A program made the translations under genes and the position numbers. From Bacteroidales bacterium (GTDB lineage: Bacteria; Bacteroidota; Bacteroidia; Bacteroidales; Porphyromonadaceae): 64,000 bases of DNA. Below are positions 54,401-63,171 of this stretch, piece by piece. Where the stretch lies: the NCBI GenBank assembly GCA_004555765.1, contig SFHG01000001.1:1-64000 (forward strand), written 5' to 3'. Every line of letters begins with the position of its first letter. The first letter of the stretch is position 1. The notes below the pieces were generated by a model. That model had not been told where the DNA came from. It made no database searches and saw only the letters and a program-made list of their open reading frames with translations.

Positions 54401-56404
54401 TTAGGCTTCTTCTTTTTTGGCACTCATGGAGGCACGATAGAGATAGAGGCAGACAAGCAGGTACATCACGATGGTAAGGACGTGGCTCCAGCCGTTTTCC
54501 TGCCAAGCGGTCATCATAAGGTCGGCACCGGAGAGCTTAAGGAGGGCAGAGACGACGCCCATCAGCGCACCGCCTGCGATGAAGCCGGAGGCAAGGAGGG
54601 TGCCTTTGTCGACGCGAACCTTATTCAAGGCGGCATCTTTGGAACTCCTTGAGAGATACCAGCTGATGAACCCACCCACGACGAGGGGGAGGTTCAATTG
54701 CAAGGGAATGAACATCCCAAGTGCAAAAGGCAACGCAGGAACCTTAAGAAACGTGAGGACGAGGGCAAGGAGCGCGCCGATGCCGTAGAGCGCCCACTTC
54801 GCGCCCTGACCCGTCATCAGAGGCTCGATCAGAGCCGCCATGGCGTTTGCCTGGGGTGCCTGGAGAGCCTCGGGACCGGTGAAGCCGTAGGCCTTATTCA
54901 GTACAATGACGACACCGCAGACCGTTGCCGCGGAGACAAGTGTCCCAAGGAACTTCCACGACTGCTGTACCCGGGGCGTAGAGCCGAGCCAATACCCGAT
55001 CTTGAGGTCGGTGATGAAACCGCCGGCCATAGACAGAGCGGTGCAGACGACGATACCGATGACGAGGGCAGAAACCATACCGGCCGACCCGGTCATACCG
55101 CACGCCACAAGGACGACAGACGCCACGATGAGTGTCATCAGCGTCATACCCGAGACGGGATTGGAGCCGACTATGGCGATGGCGTTGGCGGCGACGGTAG
55201 TGAAGAGGAAAGCGATGACGGCAGTCAGCAGAAGTCCGACTATGGTAAAGAGGAGATTCCCGCTCACCACTCCGAAATAAAAGATGCCGATGCAGACGAG
55301 AGCGAGAAGTATGCCCCAGACGACCATTTTCATCGAGAGGTCGCGCTGGGTACGCGGGGTATCTTCGGCACCAGCGGCTTTGCCTTTGCTGCCGAGCTCG
55401 TTCTTGGCGAGCGAAGCGGCGGAGGCGATAATTTTGCGCGAGTTCCATATAGAGATGACGCCCGCCATGGCGATACCGCCGATACCGATATTACGACCGT
55501 AATTGGTAAAAATCTCCTGTGCCGTCATTTGCGAAACGGGCACCGTGATGGACGCGTCCCCGAAGGCGAGAACCGTGTCTCCCCAGAAGAGGGCGAGGAG
55601 GGGGTTGATGATCCACCACACAAGGGCAGAGCCTGCGCCGATGATGAGGGCGTACTTCAGTCCGATGATATAGCCGAGACCGAGGACAGCGGCACTGGTA
55701 TTGATCTGAAAGACGAGCTTGGTTTTATCCATAAAGGCATGCCCCCACGACGTAGCCACCGAGGAGACGGTATCGCGCCACGCCCCGAAGGTCGAGACGG
55801 CAAAGTCGTAGAGACCGCCGATGAGGCCGGAGATGAGGAGGGGCTTGGCCTGGGCACCGCCTTTTTCGCTCGAAAGGAGCACCTGAGTGGTCGCCGTAGC
55901 CTCCGGGAAAGGATACTCGCCGTGCATATCCTTGACGAAGTATTTCCTAAAAGGGATGAGCATCAATATCCCGAGGATGCCCCCGAGGAGCGAAGAGACA
56001 AAGATCTCGAAGAAATTGACCGTGATGTCGGGGTACTTCTCCTGGAGGATGAAGAGCGCAGGGATGGTAAAGATGGCTCCTGCCACTATGACGCCGGAAG
56101 AGGCCCCGATACTCTGTATCATGACGTTTTCGAGGAGGGCGCCTTTGCGCTTTGTGGCGCTTGTAAGTCCGGCAGCGATGATGGCTATCGGGATGGCCGC
56201 CTCAAAGACCTGTCCCACCTTGAGACCGAGGTATGCGGCAGCGGCGCTGAAAATAATGGCCATGACGATACCCCAGGAGAGTGAATAGAGGGTCAGCTCT
56301 TTCGGACTCTCGGATGCGGGAACGACCGGGGTATAGGTCTCACCCGGGCGGAGCTTTCGGTAGGCGTTCTCGGCGAGTTCGCCTTTCTTTTGGGGAGCGC
56401 TCAT
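54401..56404 (-). CDS. OPT-family oligopeptide transporter
   Basis: A 667-residue inner membrane carrier with about 15-16 hydrophobic helices, starting MSAPQKKGELAENAYRKLRPGE. OPT features include AAAAYLGLKVGQVFEAAIPIAI near the N-terminus, GEYPFPEATATTQVL (the conserved P-F-P/E-A region) and a late NLPLVVGGFISWYLSR. Bacterial OPT proteins import short peptides, which fits an organism feeding on proteins. The upstream in-frame extension was rejected because it runs through intergenic repeats. It is followed after 11 bp by the polyprenyl synthase gene. Confidence 0.92.
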   Translation of the reverse strand: MSAPQKKGELAENAYRKLRPGETYTPVVPASESPKELTLYSLSWGIVMAIIFSAAAAYLGLKVGQVFEAAIPIAIIAAGLTSATKRKGALLENVMIQSIGASSGVIVAGAIFTIPALFILQEKYPDITVNFFEIFVSSLLGGILGILMLIPFRKYFVKDMHGEYPFPEATATTQVLLSSEKGGAQAKPLLISGLIGGLYDFAVSTFGAWRDTVSSVATSWGHAFMDKTKLVFQINTSAAVLGLGYIIGLKYALIIGAGSALVWWIINPLLALFWGDTVLAFGDASITVPVSQMTAQEIFTNYGRNIGIGGIAMAGVISIWNSRKIIASAASLAKNELGSKGKAAGAEDTPRTQRDLSMKMVVWGILLALVCIGIFYFGVVSGNLLFTIVGLLLTAVIAFLFTTVAANAIAIVGSNPVSGMTLMTLIVASVVLVACGMTGSAGMVSALVIGIVVCTALSMAGGFITDLKIGYWLGSTPRVQQSWKFLGTLVSAATVCGVVIVLNKAYGFTGPEALQAPQANAMAALIEPLMTGQGAKWALYGIGALLALVLTFLKVPALPFALGMFIPLQLNLPLVVGGFISWYLSRSSKDAALNKVRVDKGTLLASGFIAGGALMGVVSALLKLSGADLMMTAWQENGWSHVLTIVMYLLVCLYLYRASMSAKKEEA

Positions 56405-56591
56405 AATGGAATAAGGATGGTTTATTTGATGGTTTATGTTATTCGCTATCGGGAGGAGGAGAAAATCTTGGTACGTGTCTCGCTCTCGTCCCGGTCTGTA
56501 CCTTTTTTCTCTTTCGGTCCGTATCCGGCTTTTGTCCCGGTACGTACCTCGTGGGGATGGGGATAGGCGCGCAAGAGTACGCCTCACGGGG

Positions 56592-57785
56592 TCACTCCCG
56601 GATGCCGAGCGAAAGCATCGCGAGCCTGATCTCGTCGGGATCACCGGTGTGCTTGCCTTGGACATCGGAGAGCTTGACGCACTTCTGCCAGGGCTGACTC
56701 TTGGAGATACGGCAGGCGAAGAGCTTCATCACGATGTTGCGGGGGACGGTGTCGTTGCCCACGTCGTTGGAGAGGTTGGTGCCGACGCCGAAAGTGGCTT
56801 TGATGCCTTTCTTTTCCGCATACTCATCGATCTCTATGGCACGCGGAATGTCGAGACCGTCCGAGAAGACGATGTACTTATTCTCGGGCTTGATCTTGAG
56901 CTCCCTGTAACGTGCGATGACTTTGTCCGTGAATGCAAAGGGATCTCCGGAGTCGTGGCGAACCGAGGTGAAGAGCGAAGCGTGCTTTTTGGAAAAATTG
57001 CGGAGGAAGACTTCCGTCGTATAGGTATCCGTGAGTACGGTGCCGAGGTCTCCGTCATAGACATCGATCCAGTCCTCCATAGACATATAGTTGGCCATTT
57101 TGTAGCCGTAGACCGCCGCGTGAAACTGCACCCACTCGTGCGGATGCGTGCCGGAAACCCGTATGCCGTGCTTTTTGGCGAGGTAGAGGTTACTCGTGCC
57201 GTAGAGGCTGTCACCGGCGTATTCTTTGAGGAGGCCGGTGATTTCGTCCTCCACGTCGAAGGAGAAGCGTCTCCGCATCCCGAACATACTGACCTGAAGG
57301 TTATGCGCCTTCATCTCACGGGCTTTCTCTATCGCGTGGTTGCGCATAAAGTCGAGGTCAGGCTTCTGCCCCGTGGTCTCGTAGTAGAGTTCGGAGACGA
57401 TGGCGAGGATGGGCGTCTCCCAAAAAGTCACTCTGTAGAGGAGCCCTTCGGCGGATATGGAGAGATGTCCCTCGGCATCCTGAGAAACTTCCACTTCGGA
57501 GGGATTGAAGCGGTAGCCGCGCATAAAGTCAATGAATGGCGGCGGCAGATAGGGACACTCTTTTTCGAGGAAGGCGGCCTCATCCTCGGTGAGCCTGAGA
57601 AGAGCCATCTTATCGAACTCTTCACGCAGCTTTACCGCGAAGCCTTCGGGATAGCATACGTTGTCGCGATCCACAAACTCGAAGCGACCATACGCCCTCG
57701 GAAAGAGCTTGGAGTAAGCGTAGCTCGTCGTAAACTTGTAGAGGTCTGTATCCAGAAGGGAGCGGATAATGGGTTGACTGGTCAT
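56592..57785 (-). CDS. pncB: Nicotinate phosphoribosyltransferase
   Basis: Converts nicotinate to nicotinate mononucleotide in NAD salvage. It is 397 residues. The N-terminus RSLLDTDLYKFTTSYAY is typical, the phosphorylated-histidine region is SGTHPHEWVQFHAAV, and the PRPP site SVRHDSGDPFAFTDKVI and GLDIPRAIEI follow. It starts 24 bp after ugd, so it may be transcribed with it. The 187-bp space behind it holds more GGTACGTGTCTCG words (from 56469) and no gene. Confidence 0.95.
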   Translation of the reverse strand: MTSQPIIRSLLDTDLYKFTTSYAYSKLFPRAYGRFEFVDRDNVCYPEGFAVKLREEFDKMALLRLTEDEAAFLEKECPYLPPPFIDFMRGYRFNPSEVEVSQDAEGHLSISAEGLLYRVTFWETPILAIVSELYYETTGQKPDLDFMRNHAIEKAREMKAHNLQVSMFGMRRRFSFDVEDEITGLLKEYAGDSLYGTSNLYLAKKHGIRVSGTHPHEWVQFHAAVYGYKMANYMSMEDWIDVYDGDLGTVLTDTYTTEVFLRNFSKKHASLFTSVRHDSGDPFAFTDKVIARYRELKIKPENKYIVFSDGLDIPRAIEIDEYAEKKGIKATFGVGTNLSNDVGNDTVPRNIVMKLFACRISKSQPWQKCVKLSDVQGKHTGDPDEIRLAMLSLGIRE

Positions 57786-57809
57786 AATAATATCGGTATA
57801 AAAGTAATC

Positions 57810-59129
57810 TTAGCCCCGGCCGATGCCTTCGTACCGGAAGCCCGTTTCTCTAAGCTCGGACGGGACGTAAATGTTGCGCCCGTCCACCACGAGATTTCCC
57901 CGCATCAAGGTCTTGACGCGTCCCCAGTCCGGCATACGGAACTCTTTCCACTCGGTCAGGAGGACAAGCGCGTCCGCACCCCGGAGCGCATCGTATGCGG
58001 TATCTGCGAAAGTGATGTCCCCATCGGGGAGTACTTTCCGCGCGGTCTCCACAGCCGCGGGGTCATAAGCCTGCACGCGGGCGCCGGATCGGAGGAGATC
58101 CTCCGTGACGACAAGCGAAGGCGCTTCCCGCATATCGTCCGTCTCGGGCTTGAAGCTGAGTCCCCACACCGCTATGACACGACCGCGGAGGTCACTGCCG
58201 AGGTGTTTTTTTACCTTGTCGGCGGGTAGGTGCTTCTGGGCATCATTGACCTCGTGTACCTTGTCGATCACTTTCATCTCAAGTCCGATCTCCCGTGCCG
58301 AGTGCGAAAGGGCTTGGACATCCTTGGGGAAACAGGAGCCGCCGTAGCCGGCACCGGGGTAGAGGAAAGAGGTGCCGATGCGCTTATCCGCGCCCATCCC
58401 CTGGCGGATCATTTCGACATCCGCGCCCAGAGCTTCGGCGAGGTTGGCAAGCTCATTCATAAAGCTTATTCTCGTGGCAAGCATCGCATTGGAGGCGTAC
58501 TTGGTAAGCTCCGAGGAGGGTATGTCCATAAAGATAACCCTGAAGTGATTGATGAGGAAAGGTCGGTAGAGGCGCTGCATGAGTTCGCGTCCCATCTCAC
58601 CCTCCACGCCCACGACGACGCGATCCGGACTCATAAAGTCTTTGACGGCGGCACCTTCCTTGAGAAACTCTGGGTTATTGGCCATCTCAAGCCGTACATC
58701 CACCCCGCGTGCCCTCAGACCCGAGAGGATGCGCTCTTTCACCTTATAAGTGGTACCGACGGGGACGGTACTCTTGGTGATGACCAGCAGAGGCTTCGTC
58801 ATCAGCCGGCCTATCTCGTCCGACACCGCGAAGACGTAGCGGAGATCCGCCCTACCCTCATCTCCTGCGGGCGTACCCACGGCGATGAAGAGCATCTGCA
58901 CGTCACCGATGCACTCGGCGAGCGAGGTGTGGAAAGAGAGACGCCCCTCGTCCGCATTCTTTTTGACGAGCGGCTCAAGCCCGGGCTCATATAGGGGGAT
59001 GATGCCGCGGCGGAGGTTGGAGATCTTTTCGGCATCGGTGTCGACGCAAAAGACCCTCAGACCCATCTCTGCAAAACAGGTCCCTGTGACAAGCCCCACA
59101 TACCCGGTGCCTACGATGGCTATATTCAT
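57810..59129 (-). CDS. ugd: UDP-glucose/GDP-mannose-type 6-dehydrogenase
   Basis: Oxidises a nucleotide sugar (most likely UDP-glucose) to the uronic acid with two NAD+. It is 439 residues. It has the Rossmann motif MNIAIVGTGYVGLVTGTCFA, catalytic Cys266 in GYGGSCFPKDVQAL, lysine/asparagine in ELTKYASNAMLATRISFMNE, and the C-terminal SFKPETDDMREAPS. UDP-glucuronate would feed capsule or surface polysaccharide. A -7 box TAAGTTTG lies at 59172-59165. The product sugar is inferred from the family. Confidence 0.93.
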   Translation of the reverse strand: MNIAIVGTGYVGLVTGTCFAEMGLRVFCVDTDAEKISNLRRGIIPLYEPGLEPLVKKNADEGRLSFHTSLAECIGDVQMLFIAVGTPAGDEGRADLRYVFAVSDEIGRLMTKPLLVITKSTVPVGTTYKVKERILSGLRARGVDVRLEMANNPEFLKEGAAVKDFMSPDRVVVGVEGEMGRELMQRLYRPFLINHFRVIFMDIPSSELTKYASNAMLATRISFMNELANLAEALGADVEMIRQGMGADKRIGTSFLYPGAGYGGSCFPKDVQALSHSAREIGLEMKVIDKVHEVNDAQKHLPADKVKKHLGSDLRGRVIAVWGLSFKPETDDMREAPSLVVTEDLLRSGARVQAYDPAAVETARKVLPDGDITFADTAYDALRGADALVLLTEWKEFRMPDWGRVKTLMRGNLVVDGRNIYVPSELRETGFRYEGIGRG

Positions 59130-59164
59130 GAATGCAATTGTAATCTACTGTATGGGTTTGATCA

Positions 59165-59172
59165 CAAACTTA
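59165..59172 (-). promoter_or_regulatory. -7 box for ugd
   Basis: TAAGTTTG on the minus strand, 36 bp upstream of the ugd start codon. The region 59205-59310 behind it has several GGTACAGACC/GGTACGGGCA words of the dispersed repeat family. Confidence 0.45.
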
Positions 59173-59335
59173 CCCAAAAGTTCCTTTTATGACCGGCTTA
59201 AAGCGGACTTCAAAAAGGTACAGACCGAAAAGATCGCCGAGGTACGGGCAAAATCGGGAAAAGGTACGGTACCAAAACTTCTCCCGGGTACGTACCCCGT
59301 TTAGAGCGCACTTAGAGCGCCTTTCGACCCCAATT

Positions 59336-60871
59336 CTATTGCAAGTACCGACCATCCACTACCTTCTCCAGCAGGTCACGCAGGCGCAGGTACTCGGCGC
59401 TGTGGGTCTCTATCCGGTTTTCGGCCTCACGCTTGTCCGAAAGATCGAAGAGCTGAGGGTAAGGGCGGTACCCCGTCTCTATCTCCGGTCCCCACGTAAT
59501 CATGGGACCGCCACCGCCGGGAGCGATGTACTTCCACTTCCGGTCTCTGATGGAGAGCGTATTAGAGGACTCGATGACGAAAGGAGCGCCCTCCCCGTCT
59601 TTGCCCAACAAAGCCTCGTGGAAGTCCCTGCTGTCCGGGGCACTCCCGCGGGGGAAACGGGCACCCAACAGGCTGCCCAGAGACCTCATCAAGTCGACCT
59701 GAGAGAGCAGTGCGCCGGAAGTACCCCGGGATCGGACAACGGCAGGCCAAGAGACAATGAAAGGCACGGCGGTACCTCCTTCGTAAGCGCTGTACTTGAA
59801 GCCCCGGAGCGGACCGGAGGGACGGTGACCGCCGAGCAACTCGCGCGCCCCGTCTTGGTAGCCGTCGTCGATGACGGGACCGTTGTCACTCGTGAGGATA
59901 ATGAGGGTATTGTCGCGGATGCCCAGCTCCTCGAGCTTGGAGAGCACTTGGCCCACCGTCCAGTCGAACTGCAGGATGGCTTCGCCCCTCAGCCCCATAG
60001 GGCTTCTCCCCCGGAAGCGCTCGTGAGGGAAGCGGGGGACGTGTATGTCGTTCGTGGCGAGATAGAGGAAAAAAGGCTCCCCTGCATGCTTCTCGATGAA
60101 ACGCGTGGCGTGGACGGCGATGGAGTCCGCTATGTTTTCGTCTTTCCACAGCGCTGTACCTCCGCCTCTCATATAGCCGATGCGCCCGATGCCGTTCACT
60201 ATGGCCTGGTCGTGACCGTGGCTGCTTTTGAGGTTATATAGGAGTTCGGGGTTATCTTTCCCTGTCGGCTCTCCGGGGAAGGGCTTTCGGTAGTCCACTT
60301 CGATGGGGGCGGACGGGTCGTAATTCGCCACGGAGCCGTTTTCGATGAAGACGGCAGGCACTCTGTCTGCCGTGGCCGCCATAATGTAGGAGTAATCGAA
60401 CCCTATGTCGCCGAGCGCCTGCGGAAGGGGTGCATTCCAGTCCTGCGCCCCCGTCACGCTTCCCAGACCGAGGTGCCACTTACCCACTGCCGCAGTGGCA
60501 TAGCCGAGACTCTTGAAAAGGTCGGCGAGGGTGAAACAATCGGGCTCGATGATCATCGCGGCATCACCGGAGGCGACTTCCCGCCCTTTCTTACGCCACG
60601 CGTACTCTCCGGTCAGAAGGGAAAAGCGGGAGGGCGTACTCGTGGCCGCCACTGCGTGTACGTCCGTGAAGCGTATGCCCGTGCGCGCCAATCCGTCCGT
60701 ATGCGGGGTGGAGACCCTCTCCGCACCGTAACAGCTCAAGTCCCCGTACCCGAGGTCGTCGGCGACGAGGAGAATGACATTCGGGCGGTCTGCTTTTTGC
60801 GCAGACAACGTAAGGGGCAGAAGCGCCGCAGAGAGGGTACCGAGCGTGAGCGGAAGATGCATGGCGAACAA
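59336..60871 (-). CDS. Secreted sulfatase, serine type
   Basis: A 511-residue arylsulfatase-like enzyme with a signal peptide ending TLSAQ. The metal site begins NVILLVADDLGYGD. The signature S-T-P-S-R at residues 78-82 (ATSTPSRFSLLTGEY) makes Ser78 the residue to be converted to formylglycine, so it is the Ser-type that depends on an anaerobic radical-SAM maturase (anSME/AtsB), not present here. VGKWHLGLG and LTSDNGPVIDDG complete the site. Such enzymes in Bacteroidetes remove sulfate from mucin or glycosaminoglycan sugars. It stands between rfbB and ugd with no Sus genes beside it. Confidence 0.92.
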   Translation of the reverse strand: MFAMHLPLTLGTLSAALLPLTLSAQKADRPNVILLVADDLGYGDLSCYGAERVSTPHTDGLARTGIRFTDVHAVAATSTPSRFSLLTGEYAWRKKGREVASGDAAMIIEPDCFTLADLFKSLGYATAAVGKWHLGLGSVTGAQDWNAPLPQALGDIGFDYSYIMAATADRVPAVFIENGSVANYDPSAPIEVDYRKPFPGEPTGKDNPELLYNLKSSHGHDQAIVNGIGRIGYMRGGGTALWKDENIADSIAVHATRFIEKHAGEPFFLYLATNDIHVPRFPHERFRGRSPMGLRGEAILQFDWTVGQVLSKLEELGIRDNTLIILTSDNGPVIDDGYQDGARELLGGHRPSGPLRGFKYSAYEGGTAVPFIVSWPAVVRSRGTSGALLSQVDLMRSLGSLLGARFPRGSAPDSRDFHEALLGKDGEGAPFVIESSNTLSIRDRKWKYIAPGGGGPMITWGPEIETGYRPYPQLFDLSDKREAENRIETHSAEYLRLRDLLEKVVDGRYLQ

Positions 60872-60959
60872 TTTGTGACAATGGTGATTGATTGGTTTTA
60901 CTCAGAAGTATCCTTTCTTGCCGGGGCTGAGAGAGACCGGGAAAAAGGTACAGGGCTAA

Positions 60960-61036
60960 AAGATTGTCCCGGTACGGGTGAGACGGGGAAAAGGTACAGA
61001 CCGGGCGTCTGACTTCGGTCTGTATCTCGTTCGGAA
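60960..61036. repeat. Dispersed palindrome-family words between rfbB and the sulfatase gene
   Basis: GTCCCGGTACGGGTGAGAC, GGGGAAAAGGTACAGACCGGG (60994-61014) and GGTCTGTATCTCG (61018-61030) occur in series. GGGGAAAAGGTACAGACCGGG is shared with the 90-bp repeats at 44954 and 46756. Confidence 0.5.
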
Positions 61037-61051
61037 GGGGTACGGAGGGGG

Positions 61052-62119
61052 TTAGCGACCGGCGTACATCTTTTCGTAGTAGGCTTCGTAGGCTCCGGAA
61101 GTGACGCTCCTCATCCACTCTTCGTTTTCGAGATACCAGCGGACGGTGTTCCGGATGCCCACCTCGAAAGGAATCTCCTGCCTCCAGCCGAGCTCCGTCT
61201 GTATCTTTTCGGAATTGATGGCATAGCGTTTGTCGTGTCCCTTGCGGTCGGTGACAAACGTAATGAGCGGCAGGGAGTGTCCCTCCTCCCGTCCCAGTTC
61301 GCTGTCGGCGATGCGGATAAGGAGCTTGATGATCTCGATATTGGTGTGCTCGTTGTGCCCGCCGATGTTGTACGTCTCGCCGGGACGTCCCCGGTGAAGG
61401 ATGAGGTCTATGGCGTGGCAGTGGTCGTCCACGTGGAGCCAGTCGCGGATGTTCTCTCCCGTGCCGTAGACGGGCAGTGCTTTGCCGTGGCGGATGTTAT
61501 TGACGACAAGAGGGATGAGCTTCTCAGGAAACTGGTAGGGACCGTAGTTGTTGGAGCAGTTGGATATGAGTATCGGCAGTCCGTAGGTGTCCCGGTAGGC
61601 GCGCACGAAGTGGTCGCAGGAGGCTTTTGAAGCCGAGTAAGGCGAGTGCGGATCATAGAGGTCGCCCTCCTTGAACGGCGCATCCCCCGGTTCGAGCGAC
61701 CCGTAGACTTCGTCCGTGGAGATGTGGTAAAAGCGCTTGTCCCCAAAGTCCGGACGACCCTCCCAGACCTCAAGCGCCGCTTGGAGGAGCGACAGAGTCC
61801 CCATCACGTTGGTACGGGCAAAAGTAAAGGGATCGGTGATACTGCGGTCCACGTGGCTCTCCGCAGCAAGATTGATGATGCCGTCGATTCCGTAGTCTCC
61901 GATGACCCGCTTCATCGTCTCGAAGTCCGTGGTATCCGCCTTGATGAAATGGTAGTGCGGATTGCCTTCGACATCACGGAGGTTGCCGAGATTCCCGGCA
62001 TACGTGAGCGCATCGAGATTGAAGATTTCGCGCTCCCCGGAACCGTACTTCTTGAGCAAAAAATGGATGAGATTGGAGCCGATGAAACCTGCTCCGCCGG
62101 TAACAAGTATATTCTTCAT
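61052..62119 (-). CDS. rfbB: dTDP-glucose 4,6-dehydratase
   Basis: Second step of dTDP-rhamnose synthesis, giving dTDP-4-keto-6-deoxyglucose. It is 355 residues. It has NAD motif LVTGGAGFIGSNLIHF, HISTDEVYGSL with the conserved DE pair, and SPYSASKASCDHFVRAY with the catalytic Tyr-x3-Lys. NNYGPYQFPEKLIPL follows. It comes 35 bp after rfbA in one operon. rfbC and rfbD are not in the window, so the pathway is either split or the product goes to another deoxysugar. Confidence 0.95.
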   Translation of the reverse strand: MKNILVTGGAGFIGSNLIHFLLKKYGSGEREIFNLDALTYAGNLGNLRDVEGNPHYHFIKADTTDFETMKRVIGDYGIDGIINLAAESHVDRSITDPFTFARTNVMGTLSLLQAALEVWEGRPDFGDKRFYHISTDEVYGSLEPGDAPFKEGDLYDPHSPYSASKASCDHFVRAYRDTYGLPILISNCSNNYGPYQFPEKLIPLVVNNIRHGKALPVYGTGENIRDWLHVDDHCHAIDLILHRGRPGETYNIGGHNEHTNIEIIKLLIRIADSELGREEGHSLPLITFVTDRKGHDKRYAINSEKIQTELGWRQEIPFEVGIRNTVRWYLENEEWMRSVTSGAYEAYYEKMYAGR

Positions 62120-62154
62120 AAACGCAAAAATCCGAAGTCGGAAGTCGGAAAAGA

Positions 62155-63036
62155 TTACAGGCGACCGTCCGCGACACGGAGGAGATACTCGCCGTATTCG
62201 TTCTTAATCATGGTGCGGGCGGCTTCGAGGAGCTTCTCTTTCGTAATCCAGCCCAAACGGTAGGCGATCTCCTCCAGACAGGCTATTTTAAGCCCTTGCC
62301 GGTTTTGGAGAACTTCGACGAAAGTTCCCGCCTCACTAAGGGAAGCAAAGGTGCCGGTGTCGAGCCAGGCAAACCCGCGTCCCATAAGGGTCACATCAAG
62401 GAGGTGGTCACGAAGGTAGGCCTCATTGAGGGAAGTGATTTCGAGCTCACCCCTCGCCGAAGGCTTTATCTCCCGCGCGCGCTTCACCACATCGGAGGGG
62501 TAAAAATAAAGCCCCACGACCGCGTAATTGCTCTTCGGCTCCCGGGGTTTCTCCACAATCTCCGTGGGATGTCCGTCACTGTCCAAGGTCACGACACCGT
62601 ACCGCTCGGGATCTTTGACGGGATAGCCGAAGACGGTGGCCCGGCGGCGCTCCGTCACTTGCCGAACCGTCTCCCGGAGCATCCCGGTCATTCCCCTGCC
62701 ATAGAAAATGTTGTCGCCGAGGATGAGGGCGGCATCATCCCCCCCAAGAAACTCTTCCCCGATGATGAACGCCTGCGCCAGACCGTCGGGAGAGGGCTGC
62801 TCGGCATACGATAGTGTGATGCCGAAGTCGGAGCCGTCACCGAGGAGCTTTCGGAATCTGGGCAGGTCGTCCGGCGTACTGATGACAAGTATCTCCCTTA
62901 TCCCCGCCAACATCAGCGTGGAGAGGGGGTAGTAAATCATAGGTTTGTCGTAGATGGGGAGGAGCTGCTTGGAGACCCCCTTGGTGATCGGGTAAAGTCT
63001 CGTACCGCTGCCTCCGGCGAGTATGATTCCTTTCAT
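62155..63036 (-). CDS. rfbA: Glucose-1-phosphate thymidylyltransferase
   Basis: First step of dTDP-sugar synthesis: dTTP plus glucose-1-phosphate to dTDP-glucose. It is 293 residues. The nucleotidyltransferase motif [20 protein letters not shown] opens the protein, followed by [28 protein letters not shown] and [19 protein letters not shown], and [11 protein letters not shown] near the C-terminus. It is followed by rfbB after 35 bp. The 135 bp before it contain palindrome-family words (GGTCTGTACCGGG, GGTCCGTATCTCG). Confidence 0.96.
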   Translation of the reverse strand: MKGIILAGGSGTRLYPITKGVSKQLLPIYDKPMIYYPLSTLMLAGIREILVISTPDDLPRFRKLLGDGSDFGITLSYAEQPSPDGLAQAFIIGEEFLGGDDAALILGDNIFYGRGMTGMLRETVRQVTERRRATVFGYPVKDPERYGVVTLDSDGHPTEIVEKPREPKSNYAVVGLYFYPSDVVKRAREIKPSARGELEITSLNEAYLRDHLLDVTLMGRGFAWLDTGTFASLSEAGTFVEVLQNRQGLKIACLEEIAYRLGWITKEKLLEAARTMIKNEYGEYLLRVADGRL

Positions 63037-63171
63037 AATCGGTGCTATGAGCCGGTATGCGATTTCGGTCTGTACCGGGAGATTTTTTCGGTCTGTGTGA
63101 AAATTTGTCGCCGCTCCGTATGCGGAGAAATTTTTGGTCCGTATCTCGCTCGCGGGCGCACTGGGGGATTA

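Noticed and set aside
54698..58229. Long plus-strand open frames (528 and 597 codons) opposite the OPT, pncB and ugd genes
   Set aside because: Their composition (strings of Asp, Glu, Gly, His and Arg) is what a complementary frame of a high-GC3 gene gives; the minus-strand genes have clear families.
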